This document shows, in pieces, positions 9,028 to 17,691 of a stretch of DNA of 64,000 bases. Position 1 is the first letter of the stretch, and each line of letters starts with the position of its first letter. This DNA is from Streptomyces hawaiiensis (GTDB taxonomy: Bacteria > Actinomycetota > Actinomycetes > Streptomycetales > Streptomycetaceae): assembly GCF_004803895.1 (NCBI RefSeq), contig NZ_CP021978.1, positions 3,348,001 through 3,412,000 of the forward strand, written 5' to 3'. The translations under genes and the position numbers were made by a program. The notes beneath the pieces are model-generated. The model searched no databases and had not been told where the DNA came from. It saw only the letters and a list, made by a program, of their open reading frames with translations.

Positions 9028-11028
9028 ATGACGTCGAGGCCCACGGGTGCCCGGCAGGACCACGACCCGTCCCAGACCACCCAGCTCAGGGTGCCGTCGC
9101 ACCGGATGAGCACCACGGGGACGTTCCGGCGAATCAAGAAGAGCCTGCCGAGGTACGACTACGAGCACTACAGCCGGCTCGCGGGTCCCCTCACCCAGCC
9201 GGATCCGGGCAAGCCGTACAAGGTGCAGTACCGCTCGCTCATCTCGCAGGAACCGCACCGCATCCGCGTCGCCCTGATGCTGGCCGCGGCCCCGGTGCTG
9301 TCCCTGGTTCTGCTGTTCTGGCTGCTCCAGCCCGAGCACTGGACCGAGCGCGACTATCCGGCCTTCGACTGGCTGCCCGCGCTCGACATGGTGATGCTCG
9401 TCTCGATCGGCCTGATCGAGTTCTTCCGCTGCATGAACGTGCTGTCGAACGCGCACGCCACGCTGGTGGCCCGCGACCCGATCCCGGTGGTGCCCGAGAC
9501 CGGCACCAGAGTGGCCTTCCTCACCTCCTTCGTGCCCGGCAAGGAGCCGCTGGAGATGGTGACGAAGACCCTGGAGGCGGCCGTCAGGATCCGCCACCGG
9601 GGCCTGATGCACGTGTGGCTGCTCGACGAGGGCGACGACCCCGCTGTGAAGGCGGTCTGCGAGCGCCTCGGTGTGCACCACTTCTCCCGCAAGGGCATCG
9701 CCAAGTGGAACCAGGCCAAGGGCCCGCACCGCGCCAAGACCAAGCACGGCAACTACAACGCCTGGCTGGAAGCGCACGGCGACAACTACGACTTCTTCGC
9801 CTCGGTCGACACCGACCACGTGCCGCTGCCCAACTACCTGGAGCGGATGCTCGGCTTCTTCCGCGACCCGGACGTCGGCTTCGTCATCGGCCCGCAGGTC
9901 TACGGCAACTACGACAACGCCATCACCAAGGCCGCCGAGTCGCAGCAGTTCCTCTTCCACGCGCTGATCCAGCGCGCGGGCAACCGCTACGGCTCCCCGA
10001 TGTTCGTCGGCACGTCCAACGCCGTGCGCATCAAGGCGCTGAAGCAGATCGGCGGTCTGTACGACTCGATCACCGAGGACATGGCGACCGGCTTCGAGAT
10101 GCACCGCCACAAGAACCCGGCGACGGGGAAGAAGTGGCGCTCTGTGTACACGCCGGACGTGCTCGCCGTCGGTGAGGGCCCGAGCGCCTGGACGGACTTC
10201 TTCACCCAGCAGATGCGCTGGTCGCGGGGGACGTACGAGACGATCCTCAAGCAGTACTGGAAGGGCTGGTACTCGCTGCCGCCGAGCAAGCTCTTCAACT
10301 ACACGATGATGATCATCTTCTACCCGATGTCGGCCCTCAACTGGATCCTGGCGGCGCTGAGCTGCTGCCTGTTCCTGGGCCTGGGCGCCTCGGGTGTGAA
10401 CATCGACCCGGCGGTCTGGCTGATGCTCTACGGCAACGCCTCCGCCCTGCAGATCGGCCTGTACGTCTGGAACCGGCGGCACAACGTCTCGCCGCACGAG
10501 CCGGAGGGCTCCGGCGGTGTGGCCGGCATGGTGATGTCCGCGCTGTCGGCGCCGCTGTACGCGAAGGCGCTGATCGACTCCGTGCTGCGGCGCAAGAGCA
10601 AGTTCGTGGTCACGCCCAAGGGCGACTCGGCGAGCCCGGACCGCTGGTTCGGCACGTTCCGCTACCACTGGTACTTCGTCCTGATCTTCGCCGCCTCGAT
10701 CGCCGCCGGCTTCGTCTTCGGGCACTCCCACCCCGCGATGATCATCTGGGCGACGTTCGCGCTGCTGATCACAGCCTCGCCGGTGTTCGCCTGGCGCTGG
10801 CAGCTGCGGCAGGACGCGAAGAAGCCCCCCGCCCATGCCGCGGGAGAGCCGCAGGACCCTGCGAGGCCGCAGTCGACGCAGCCGCTGCCCATCCCGCAGC
10901 AGCCGTCGGGGCACGCCCCGCAGCAGAAGCCCACGTGGGCCGCCACCCCGGGCGCATCCGGGGAGGTCGGGGGAACCGACCAGACCATGCAGATCGCCCT
11001 TGGTGGACTTGGGGGACGTAAGGAATGA
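9028..11028 (+). CDS. cslA: CslA, cellulose synthase-like glycosyltransferase 2
   Basis: Membrane GT2 enzyme of 666 residues that polymerises a beta-glucan and passes it across the membrane at hyphal tips in Streptomyces. After a soluble N-terminus there are two hydrophobic segments (about 80-140). The processive GT2 signature follows: LLDEGDDP near 195, DTDHVPL near 263, TEDMATG near 350 and the QQMRWSRG (QxxRW) motif near 393. At least four further membrane helices lie C-terminal (430-480, 500-520, 555-590). The last 70 residues are hydrophilic and Pro/Gln-rich. ATG 9028 follows GGGGGG at a spacing of seven. The stop overlaps the glxA start by four bases, so the pair is translationally coupled. 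Confidence 0.93.
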   Translation: MTSRPTGARQDHDPSQTTQLRVPSHRMSTTGTFRRIKKSLPRYDYEHYSRLAGPLTQPDPGKPYKVQYRSLISQEPHRIRVALMLAAAPVLSLVLLFWLLQPEHWTERDYPAFDWLPALDMVMLVSIGLIEFFRCMNVLSNAHATLVARDPIPVVPETGTRVAFLTSFVPGKEPLEMVTKTLEAAVRIRHRGLMHVWLLDEGDDPAVKAVCERLGVHHFSRKGIAKWNQAKGPHRAKTKHGNYNAWLEAHGDNYDFFASVDTDHVPLPNYLERMLGFFRDPDVGFVIGPQVYGNYDNAITKAAESQQFLFHALIQRAGNRYGSPMFVGTSNAVRIKALKQIGGLYDSITEDMATGFEMHRHKNPATGKKWRSVYTPDVLAVGEGPSAWTDFFTQQMRWSRGTYETILKQYWKGWYSLPPSKLFNYTMMIIFYPMSALNWILAALSCCLFLGLGASGVNIDPAVWLMLYGNASALQIGLYVWNRRHNVSPHEPEGSGGVAGMVMSALSAPLYAKALIDSVLRRKSKFVVTPKGDSASPDRWFGTFRYHWYFVLIFAASIAAGFVFGHSHPAMIIWATFALLITASPVFAWRWQLRQDAKKPPAHAAGEPQDPARPQSTQPLPIPQQPSGHAPQQKPTWAATPGASGEVGGTDQTMQIALGGLGGRKE

Positions 11029-12965
11029 ACGACCGTGCAGGCCGCCGCCGGGCCCGTCGACTCGCGATCGGCACGGCGGTGGTACTCGCGCTGGCCGGGA
11101 TGAACGGGCCGTGGCTCTACCGCTTCAGCACCGAGAAATACCACCAGTACACAATCAACAAGCCGGAGTACAAGGCCGCGAACGGCAAGTGGGAGATCAT
11201 CGATTTCCCCGAGGAGTACCGGCAGAACACCATCCACGCGGCGCTGCTGCGCACCGGCAAGGTGCTGCTCGTCGCGGGGTCGGGCAACAACCAGGACAAC
11301 TTCGACGCGAAGAAGTTCGACACCCGGATCTGGGACCCGGTCAAGGGCACCATCAAGAAGGTCCCGACACCGGCCGACCTGTTCTGCACCGGCCACACCC
11401 AGCTCGCCAACGGCAACCTGCTGATCGCGGGCGGCACCAAGCGCTACGAGAAGCTCAAGGGTGACGTCACCAAGGCCGGCGGCCTGATGATCGTCCACAA
11501 CGAGAACCCGGACGAGCCGATCACGCTGCCCGCCGGCACGAAGTTCACGGGCAAGGAGAACGGCAAGACCTTCGTCTCCAAGGACCCGGTGCTCGTGCCG
11601 CGCGCGAAGAAGGTCTTCGACAAGGCGACCGGCAGGTTCCTGCGCAACGACCCCGGCCTCGGCCGGATCTACGTCGAGGCGCAGAAGCGGGGCAAGAAGC
11701 ACGAGACGGGCACGCAGGACAACTACCGCGTGCACGGCCTGAAGGGCGCCGACGCCAAGAACACCTACGGCATCGCGCAGAAGCTCGCCCTCGACAAGAA
11801 GGACTTCCAGGGCATCCGGGACGCCTTCGAGTTCGACCCCGTGGCCGAGAAGTACATCAAGGTCGACCCGATGAAGGAGGCCCGCTGGTACCCGACGCTC
11901 ACCACCCTGAGCGACGGGAAGATCCTCAGCGTCTCCGGCCTGGACGACATCGGCCAGCTGGTCCCGGGCAAGAACGAGGTCTTCGACCCGAAGACCAAGA
12001 AGTGGACCTACACCGACAAGGTCCGGCAGTTCCCGACCTACCCGGCGCTGTTCCTCATGCAGAACGGCAAGATCTTCTACTCGGGCTCCAACGCGGGCTA
12101 CGGGCCGGACGACGTGGGCCGTGAGCCGGGCGTGTGGGACGTGGACACCAACAAGTTCTCGAAGATCCCGGGCCTGAGCGACCCCACGCTGATGGAGACG
12201 TCCGGCACGGTGCTGCTGCCGCCGGCGCAGGACGAGAAGTACATGGTGGTCGGCGGCGGTGGCGTCGGCGAGTCCGAGGAGTCCAGCGAGAAGACCCGGA
12301 TCGTCGACCTGAAGAAGGCGAACCCGCGCTTCGTGGACGGCCCGTCCCTGGACAAGGGAACGCGCTACCCGAACGCCTCGGTCCTGCCCGACGACAGCGT
12401 GCTGATCTCCGGCGGCTCGGAGGACTACCGCGGCCGCGGCGACTCCAACATCTTCGAGGCGCGGCTCTACGACACGGAGAAGAACGAGCTCAAGCGCGTC
12501 GCCGACCCGCTCGTGGGCCGCAACTACCACTCCGGGTCGATCCTGCTGCCCGACGGCCGCGTGATGTTCTTCGGCTCCGACTCGCTGTACGCCGACAAGG
12601 CCAACACCAAGCCGGGCGAGTTCGAGCAGCGCATCGAGATCTACACGCCGCCCTACCTGTACGGCGACGGGGACCGGCCCTCCCTCTCGGGTGGCCCGCA
12701 GACCATCGAGCGCGGCGGCACGGGGACGTTCACCTCGTCGGACGCGGCGAAGGTCAAGAAGGTCCGGCTGATCCGGCCGAGCGCCGCGACGCATGTCACG
12801 GACATCGACCAGCGGTCGATCGCCCTGGACTTCAAGGCGTCCGGCGACAAGCTGACCGTGACGATGCCGGAGAACCGGAACCTGGTTCAGGCGGGCTGGT
12901 ACATGGTGTTCGTGACGGACGCCGACGGGACCCCGAGCAAGGCGCAGTGGGTCAAGGTGCCCTGA
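11025..12965 (+). CDS. glxA: GlxA, mononuclear copper-radical (galactose oxidase-like) oxidase
   Basis: A 646-residue copper-radical oxidase that works with CslA and is needed for tip glucan deposition and normal morphogenesis in Streptomyces. Residues 10-30 form an uncleaved signal-anchor. The Kelch-type propeller has blades such as LANGNLLIAGGT and LPDDSVLISGGS. Cys121 in ADLFCTGHTQ sits exactly where the GlxA family has the cysteine cross-linked to the radical tyrosine; the RYPNAS tyrosine and the YHS pair in RNYHSGSILLPDGRVMFFG are the expected copper ligands. A C-terminal galactose-oxidase-like domain (about 540-646) ends PSKAQWVKVP. The start overlaps the cslA stop (ATGA), and a strong terminator closes the operon. 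Confidence 0.93.
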   Translation: MNDRAGRRRARRLAIGTAVVLALAGMNGPWLYRFSTEKYHQYTINKPEYKAANGKWEIIDFPEEYRQNTIHAALLRTGKVLLVAGSGNNQDNFDAKKFDTRIWDPVKGTIKKVPTPADLFCTGHTQLANGNLLIAGGTKRYEKLKGDVTKAGGLMIVHNENPDEPITLPAGTKFTGKENGKTFVSKDPVLVPRAKKVFDKATGRFLRNDPGLGRIYVEAQKRGKKHETGTQDNYRVHGLKGADAKNTYGIAQKLALDKKDFQGIRDAFEFDPVAEKYIKVDPMKEARWYPTLTTLSDGKILSVSGLDDIGQLVPGKNEVFDPKTKKWTYTDKVRQFPTYPALFLMQNGKIFYSGSNAGYGPDDVGREPGVWDVDTNKFSKIPGLSDPTLMETSGTVLLPPAQDEKYMVVGGGGVGESEESSEKTRIVDLKKANPRFVDGPSLDKGTRYPNASVLPDDSVLISGGSEDYRGRGDSNIFEARLYDTEKNELKRVADPLVGRNYHSGSILLPDGRVMFFGSDSLYADKANTKPGEFEQRIEIYTPPYLYGDGDRPSLSGGPQTIERGGTGTFTSSDAAKVKKVRLIRPSAATHVTDIDQRSIALDFKASGDKLTVTMPENRNLVQAGWYMVFVTDADGTPSKAQWVKVP

Positions 12966-12976
12966 GGGGCAACCGA

Positions 12977-13016
12977 AAAAGGGGCGCTCTCCCTCGCTCG
13001 GGAGGGCGCCCCTTTT
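12977..13016 (+). terminator. Terminator of the cslA-glxA operon
   Basis: AAAAGGGGCGCTCTCCC (12977-12993) pairs with GGGAGGGCGCCCCTTTT (13000-13016) across a TCGCTC loop, an almost perfect 17-base stem (one G-T pair) ending in a T tract. It lies between convergent genes and can serve both strands. Confidence 0.9.
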
Positions 13017-13032
13017 CGTCTTGGCCGGTACG

Positions 13033-14073
13033 TCAGCCGGTGGCCTTCGCCAGCTTCAGCGCGTAGTCCGCCCACCACTGGCCGGCCTTGGGCCCGCCCT
13101 TGCACTCGCCGTCGGACTCGCCCGGCCGCTTCACCCACAGGTACGCGTCGACCAGCGGGTCCGCCGTCTTCGTCGTCGGGGTCTCGCCCAGGGAGCGGCC
13201 CGGCGGGTTGCACCAGCGCTCGTCGGGGTTGCCGGCGGTGTAGGGGCCCTTGCCGTTGCGGCTGGTGTCGATGACGAAGTGCTTGCCTCCGACCTTGGCG
13301 GAGAGTTTCTTGCCGTAGGCGATGGAGTCCTCGGTGGAGTAGAAGTTGGAGACGTTGACCGAGAAGCCGTCGGCCTCGGCGATGCCCGCGCGGTTCAGCG
13401 GCTCGAAGATCTGGTCGGGGTTCTGCCAGCCGGCGTTGCCCGCGTCGAGGTAGACCTTCGTGTTCTCCAGGGACTTCAGCTTGGTGACGGCGCCCTTGAG
13501 GAGGTCGTAGCGCTCCTCGTGGAACTGCTCGGGCGTGCAGCCGTCGACGAGGTGGAGCAGCGCGTCCGGTTCCAGGATGACCGTGGCGGGCCGGTCACCG
13601 ATGCCCGCGGCCACGCCGTCGACCCAGTCACGGTAGGCGTTGCCGTCGGCGGCGCCGCCCTGCGAGTACTGGCCGCAGTCGCGGTGCGGGATGTTGTAGA
13701 GGACCAGCAGGGCCGTGCGGCCGGCCTTGTCGGCGGCTTCGGTGAAACCCCTGGTCTGCGCCTGCGGGTCGTCCGGGCCGACCCATTCGGCGACCGGCTG
13801 CTCAGCGATCTTGCGGATCTGCTCGGCGTCCTGCTTCTTGCCGGACTTCTCCAGGTCAACGACCTGCCGGGCCGCGGTCCCGTCCGGATTGACCCAGAAC
13901 GGGGCCTTTTCCTTGGGCTGTTGGGTGATCCCGGCGCCCGCGTCGTCGCGCTCGTCCGGTCCGTCTCCTCCGCCGGAGGAGGAGGAACACCCCGTGATCA
14001 GCAGTGCCGCCCCCAGCACCACTGCGGACATCCGCCTCCCGGCGAACGCCCCGGCCCCCCTGCTGCCGTACAT
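13033..14073 (-). CDS. cslZ: GH6-family endoglucanase lipoprotein (CslZ-like)
   Basis: A glycoside hydrolase family 6 enzyme of 346 residues that hydrolyses beta-1,4-glucan with inversion. ATG 14073 has AAGGGGGAG in front. The signal peptide ends in the lipobox LITGC (Cys29), so it is a membrane-anchored lipoprotein, followed by a Ser/Gly/Asp linker. Catalytic-site elements are present: Asp132 in RDCGQYSQGG, Asp170 in ILEPDA (the general acid) and Asp249 in IDTSRNG, with LDAGNAGW and NVSNF family motifs between. It is convergent with glxA and is the expected hydrolytic partner of cslA, trimming or releasing the nascent glucan, as the cellulase BcsZ does in other bacteria. Confidence 0.88.
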   Translation of the reverse strand: MYGSRGAGAFAGRRMSAVVLGAALLITGCSSSSGGGDGPDERDDAGAGITQQPKEKAPFWVNPDGTAARQVVDLEKSGKKQDAEQIRKIAEQPVAEWVGPDDPQAQTRGFTEAADKAGRTALLVLYNIPHRDCGQYSQGGAADGNAYRDWVDGVAAGIGDRPATVILEPDALLHLVDGCTPEQFHEERYDLLKGAVTKLKSLENTKVYLDAGNAGWQNPDQIFEPLNRAGIAEADGFSVNVSNFYSTEDSIAYGKKLSAKVGGKHFVIDTSRNGKGPYTAGNPDERWCNPPGRSLGETPTTKTADPLVDAYLWVKRPGESDGECKGGPKAGQWWADYALKLAKATG

Positions 14074-14250
14074 CCAACTCCCCCTTGGGTGCACCGTTCC
14101 AAGTCTCAATCCTGACATACGTCCCGCTACACCCACGAGGCCGAACCCCACCTGCGCGGATGACGCAGCGCCACCGTATCGGGACTTGGCGTGTCCGGCC
14201 TCTCGGGCCGTCGGCCGGTGTGGGGGCCCGCCCCGGGCGCACCGGCGCTT

Positions 14251-14928
14251 TCAGAGGCCGGTTCCCGTCAGGTACGCCGAGACGACCACGTTCGCCGTGT
14301 AGCTGCGGGTCGTGGGGTCGAAGCTGCCGCCGCAGGTGACCAGCCGCAGTTCGGCCCGCCCCGACTCGCGGGGCCCGTAGGCCTGGTGGGCGCCGAAGCG
14401 GTCGCGGGTGAGGACCTGCACGGACTCGACGGTGAACTCGGCGACCTTGCCGTCGGCCCGGATCACCCGGATCGTCTGGCCCGGCCGCATGGCACTGACC
14501 TTGTAGAAGACGGCGGGCCGGGTGTCGGTGTCGACGTGACCGACCATCAGCGCGGTGCCGGGCGCCCCGGGCGCGACCCCGCCGGCGTACCAGCCGACCA
14601 CGCCCGGCTGGTCGTACGGCGGTGGATCGAGCGCCCCGCGTGCGTCGAGGCCGCGTGCCATCACGGGGGCCTGGACGCCGAGGCCGGGAATGTCGACGCG
14701 CTGCGGCAACGCGTCCCCCAGCGGGCGGTGCTCGGGCGGCAGCTTGATGTCCGGGGGCCGTCCGGCCGCAGCCATGTCACCCGTGGTGGGGGCGGCTATG
14801 CCGTGCCGCATCTCGGTGACCTCGCGGCCCCACAGCCACAGCCCGAGCAGCAGCACGACCCAGGCCATACCGGTCAGCAGGCGGCCGGTGCCCGAGAAGT
14901 GTCGGTGAACCTGATCGTGATCCCGCAT
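14251..14928 (-). CDS. Class F-type sortase
   Basis: Membrane-anchored cysteine transpeptidase of 225 residues. An N-terminal helix (20-34) is followed by a sortase barrel with the catalytic triad His131 (MVGHVDTD), Cys199 (LRLVTCGG) and Arg208 (PTTRSY). Streptomyces use class E sortases for LAxTG proteins and class F for less clear substrates; the compact size and IPGLGVQAPV start fit class F. The upstream gene ends two bases before this ATG, indicating translational coupling. Two LAxTG proteins occur in the window (16.6 kb and 37.8 kb) but are not in this operon, so they may be served by another sortase. Confidence 0.85.
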   Translation of the reverse strand: MRDHDQVHRHFSGTGRLLTGMAWVVLLLGLWLWGREVTEMRHGIAAPTTGDMAAAGRPPDIKLPPEHRPLGDALPQRVDIPGLGVQAPVMARGLDARGALDPPPYDQPGVVGWYAGGVAPGAPGTALMVGHVDTDTRPAVFYKVSAMRPGQTIRVIRADGKVAEFTVESVQVLTRDRFGAHQAYGPRESGRAELRLVTCGGSFDPTTRSYTANVVVSAYLTGTGL

Positions 14929-14930
14929 GG

Positions 14931-15584
14931 TCAGTCCGTTCCGCGGCCGCGGCGAACCCCGCGCAGCGCGACGACCACCGCGGCCACGCCCGCGAGCACC
15001 AGCCCGGTCGCCCCCTGTGCCGTACCGGGACCGGTGCCGCGCTCCTCGGCGGCGACGAGAGCGGCGGCGCCGCCACCGCCCGCACGGACGGGGGCGATGG
15101 GTGAGGCCGGGGCACCGGGCCGGTGAGACAGGGGGGCCTCCTCGTCGGCGCCGGGAGCGGACGGCTGTCCGCCCTTTCCGGGCGCGGGCGGCTGCCCACC
15201 CGCACCCGCCCCGGGCACGGGAGCCGGCACGGCCCCGGAGCGCCGTGCCTCGTCGTCCTGGACGGTGAGCGTGCCGGTCCGTCGCGTGGCACCGCAGGTG
15301 ACCTGCACGGCGTACGAACCCGCCGCCAGCGTGGAGCGGACGCGACTCTCGCCGGTGAGCTCACCTGCGCCGCTGACGGTCAGCCGTGCGTCCGCGACGA
15401 ACGCCGCCGACGCGGCCACGGCCGTTCGCTGCGCGCAGCCGGTGACGCGGAGTGTGACGTCACTGCCGGGGGCGGGGGTCGCCGGGGTCGCCGAGACGCT
15501 CCCCGCGTCCGCCGCGTACGCCGCCGGGGCGAGGGCGACGGCCGCCAGGACGCTCGTACAGACAGTGACTCTCAGGGAACCCAT
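14931..15584 (-). CDS. Secreted, C-terminally membrane-anchored protein coupled to the sortase
   Basis: A 217-residue protein of no named family. Residues 1-24 form a Sec signal peptide (cleavage near AYA-AD), followed by one Ig-like beta domain (26-110) with cysteines C49, C97 and neighbours. A Pro/Ala/Gly-rich linker leads to a C-terminal hydrophobic helix (GLVLAGVAAVVVALRGV) and an RRGRG tail. No LPxTG-like motif is visible before the helix. Its stop lies two bases from the sortase start. This pairing, a small Ig-like surface protein just upstream of a class F sortase, recurs in streptomycetes and suggests a structural partner or substrate (inference). Confidence 0.7.
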   Translation of the reverse strand: MGSLRVTVCTSVLAAVALAPAAYAADAGSVSATPATPAPGSDVTLRVTGCAQRTAVAASAAFVADARLTVSGAGELTGESRVRSTLAAGSYAVQVTCGATRRTGTLTVQDDEARRSGAVPAPVPGAGAGGQPPAPGKGGQPSAPGADEEAPLSHRPGAPASPIAPVRAGGGGAAALVAAEERGTGPGTAQGATGLVLAGVAAVVVALRGVRRGRGTD

Positions 15585-15705
15585 CGTGAACCTCCAGACG
15601 CCTGGAGCCTCCCCCGCGCGACGGGCCGCCGCATCCGCAGGGACGCGGCGGCTGCTCCGTACGGGTGGCGACGGGTTTGGGTGCCCCGCGTGCCGCCGCC
15701 CGGGC

Positions 15706-16485
15706 TCAGACCCGGTCGACGAGATCCGCGATCGAGTCCACGACCTGCGACGGCCGGTACGGGAAGTCCTCGACCTGTTCGGGCCGGGTCAGTCCGGTGA
15801 GCACCAGGAACGTCTGCATCCCGGCCTCGATGCCGGCCAGCACGTCGGTGTCCATACGGTCGCCGATCATCGCGCTGGTCTCGGAGTGCGCCCCGATGGC
15901 GTTCAGCCCGGTCCGCATCATCAGCGGGTTCGGCTTGCCCGCGAAGTACGGCTTCTTCCTGGTCGCCTGGGTGATCAGCGCGGCCACCGCTCCGGTCGCG
16001 GGTAGCGGGCCCTCGGTGGAGGGACCCGTCTCGTCGGGGTTGGTGCAGATGAACCGGGCGCCGCCGAGGATGAGCCGCACCGCCTTCGTCATGGCCTCGA
16101 AGGAGTACGTGCGGGTCTCGCCGAGGACGACGTAGTCCGGCTCGTGGTCGGTCAGGATGTAGCCGATGTCGTGCAGCGCGGTGGTCAGCCCGGCCTCGCC
16201 GATGACGTACGCCGAGCCGCCCGGCCGCTGGTCGTCCAGGAACTGGGCGGTGGCCAGGGCCGAGGTCCAGATGGACTCGATCGGCACCTCCAGGCCCATG
16301 CGGCGCAGCCGGGCGTGCAGGTCGCGCGGGGTGTACATCGAGTTGTTGGTGAGAACCAGGAAGGGCTTCCCGGACTCGCGGAGCTTCTTGAGGAAGGCGT
16401 CGGCGCCGGGGATCGGTACGCCCTCGTGGATGAGCACACCGTCCATGTCGGTGAGCCACGACTCGATGGGCTTGCGGTCTGCCAT
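15706..16485 (-). CDS. HAD-superfamily hydrolase, subfamily IIA (NagD-like)
   Basis: Cytoplasmic phosphatase of 259 residues with all four HAD motifs: DMDGVL (nucleophile Asp13, acid/base Asp15), TNNS (Thr/Asn motif II), KPNPLM (Lys, motif III) and GDRMDTDV (motif IV). A C2 cap lies between motifs II and III, as in NagD and related phosphatases of sugar or nucleotide phosphates. The start is ATG 16485 with AGGAGA upstream. NagD in Escherichia coli lies in the GlcNAc operon; here the nearest GlcNAc genes are about 40 kb away, so no functional link is claimed. The substrate is unknown. Confidence 0.88.
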   Translation of the reverse strand: MADRKPIESWLTDMDGVLIHEGVPIPGADAFLKKLRESGKPFLVLTNNSMYTPRDLHARLRRMGLEVPIESIWTSALATAQFLDDQRPGGSAYVIGEAGLTTALHDIGYILTDHEPDYVVLGETRTYSFEAMTKAVRLILGGARFICTNPDETGPSTEGPLPATGAVAALITQATRKKPYFAGKPNPLMMRTGLNAIGAHSETSAMIGDRMDTDVLAGIEAGMQTFLVLTGLTRPEQVEDFPYRPSQVVDSIADLVDRV

Positions 16486-16593
16486 GTGCGGGATCTCCTG
16501 CCGTACGCGGTCCAGCGTGCGACCCAGCCTAGACAGTGGCGGGATCTTGCGGAATGGTCCGCGTGCGGCGTCCCGACTGGCGGGACGGCCTGC

Positions 16594-17379
16594 TCAGCGG
16601 CGGCGCCGTACGACGAGCAGCGCCCCGCCTCCGGCGAGCAGCAGGACCGCGGCTGCCGCCGCGACCTGTGTGCCGGTGCCCGTCCGGGCCAGTTGCTCCG
16701 CGAAGGGGAACCGGTCCTCGCGGGGCGGGACGGAGGCCTCGGAGTCGGGGCGGGGTTCGGTACCCGTGTCGGGGTCCGCGTCGGTGCCGGTGTCGGTCCC
16801 CGCCTCGCCGCCGTCGATCCCGAACCGGTAGTCGTTCGACTGCCCGACCCAGTCGCCGTCGTCGTCGTGCCGCTGCACCACCGCGGCGTTGACCGTGACG
16901 TCGTTGGGCACGGCGTCCAAGGTGAGCATGAGCCGCACCTTCACGGTGACGGTCCTGCCGGGCCCGACGGTGAACCCGGCGAACCGGTCCTCCTCGTCGG
17001 TGAACGCCGCGACGAGTTCGTCCTCGCCGGTCTTCTCGAACCGCACGACGTGGGCCCGCGTCCCCTCGAAGAACTCCAGGCGCGGCTGGGACGGTTCCAG
17101 GGCCCGCTTGTCGTCGACGAGCACGACGACGGGGTGGATCCCGGTGCAGGTCCGGTCGGTCGTGTTGGTCAGGTCGACGTACCAGGTCCCGAACCCGCCC
17201 CCGGGCGTGTAGGAGTCCGGCCCGCCGTGGATGCGGGTGGTGAGCGGGAAGGTGTGGTCGTCGGGAGCGGCACAGGCGGGCGCCGGGGCGTCCGCGTGCG
17301 CCGGATGAGCACCGGGGAGCAGGACGGCGGCCGCAGCTGCCGCCGCCAGGCAGAGGTGAGCGGGCGTGCAGAGTCGCAT
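16594..17379 (-). CDS. LAxTG-type cell-wall-anchored surface protein
   Basis: A 261-residue exported protein starting at ATG 17379. A signal peptide (1-29, cleavage near AHA-DA) precedes a beta-rich domain with Cys35 and a cysteine in DRTCTG, and the segment VVVLVDDKRAL near residue 70. An acidic Thr/Asp/Pro spacer (DTGTDADPDTGTEP) leads to the sorting signal LARTG, then a hydrophobic helix and RRRR tail. LAxTG is the streptomycete class E sortase signal. The function is unknown; the ectodomain looks like a small adhesive or structural fold. A decayed sequence similar to the DDKR region lies just upstream on the same strand. Confidence 0.8.
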   Translation of the reverse strand: MRLCTPAHLCLAAAAAAAVLLPGAHPAHADAPAPACAAPDDHTFPLTTRIHGGPDSYTPGGGFGTWYVDLTNTTDRTCTGIHPVVVLVDDKRALEPSQPRLEFFEGTRAHVVRFEKTGEDELVAAFTDEEDRFAGFTVGPGRTVTVKVRLMLTLDAVPNDVTVNAAVVQRHDDDGDWVGQSNDYRFGIDGGEAGTDTGTDADPDTGTEPRPDSEASVPPREDRFPFAEQLARTGTGTQVAAAAAVLLLAGGGALLVVRRRR

Positions 17380-17529
17380 GATGATGTGACATTCCGAGCG
17401 GCGAGGCTCCCGAGACCACCTCGACGCGAACCGGCCCCGAACGGCGGCGCGGATCCGCCCGGTCGGCGGACACGCCTGGCGACGGCCCAGGGCCTTCGCG
17501 CGGGTGTGGGCCCAGCCGGCGAGGACGGG

Positions 17530-17677
17530 ACCCACCGCGGTGAGGACCGCGGACCGCGTAGGTCACCGACAGCGGGACGAAGCCGCCGGGCGGCCCGCCC
17601 AGCAGGCCTCGCTTGTCGTCGATGAGGAGCCGGACGAGCCCCTGGACGCACACCGGCCCAGCGGCACCCGACTCGCT
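17530..17677 (-). pseudogene. Remnant related to the LAxTG surface-protein gene
   Basis: Translated on the minus strand, about 17677-17530 reads CVQGLVRLLIDDKRGL followed by LGGPPGGFVPLSV. This resembles the CTGIHPVVVLVDDKRAL segment of the neighbouring surface protein (shared Cys, Gly, Leu and DDKR-x-L spacing). It has no own signal peptide and no sorting signal, and its frame runs on into sequence that overlaps the downstream gene. It is most simply a fragment of a tandem duplicate. The rest of the 311-base gap (17380-17691) holds nothing else I can support. Confidence 0.4.
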
Positions 17678-17691
17678 CCACCGCCGACTTC

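Noticed and set aside
8296..10914. An 872-residue open frame on the minus strand over cslA
   Set aside because: It is antisense to a gene with all GT2 motifs and has Arg/Ala/His-rich composition, as expected from high-GC third positions. The same holds for the long minus frames over glxA (10662-12794) and the PBP gene (47925-49901).
15706..16485. NagD as part of the GlcNAc system
   Set aside because: The HAD protein is NagD-like in fold, but it lies 40 kb from nagF/E1/E2 and has no DasR box in front, so no link is claimed.
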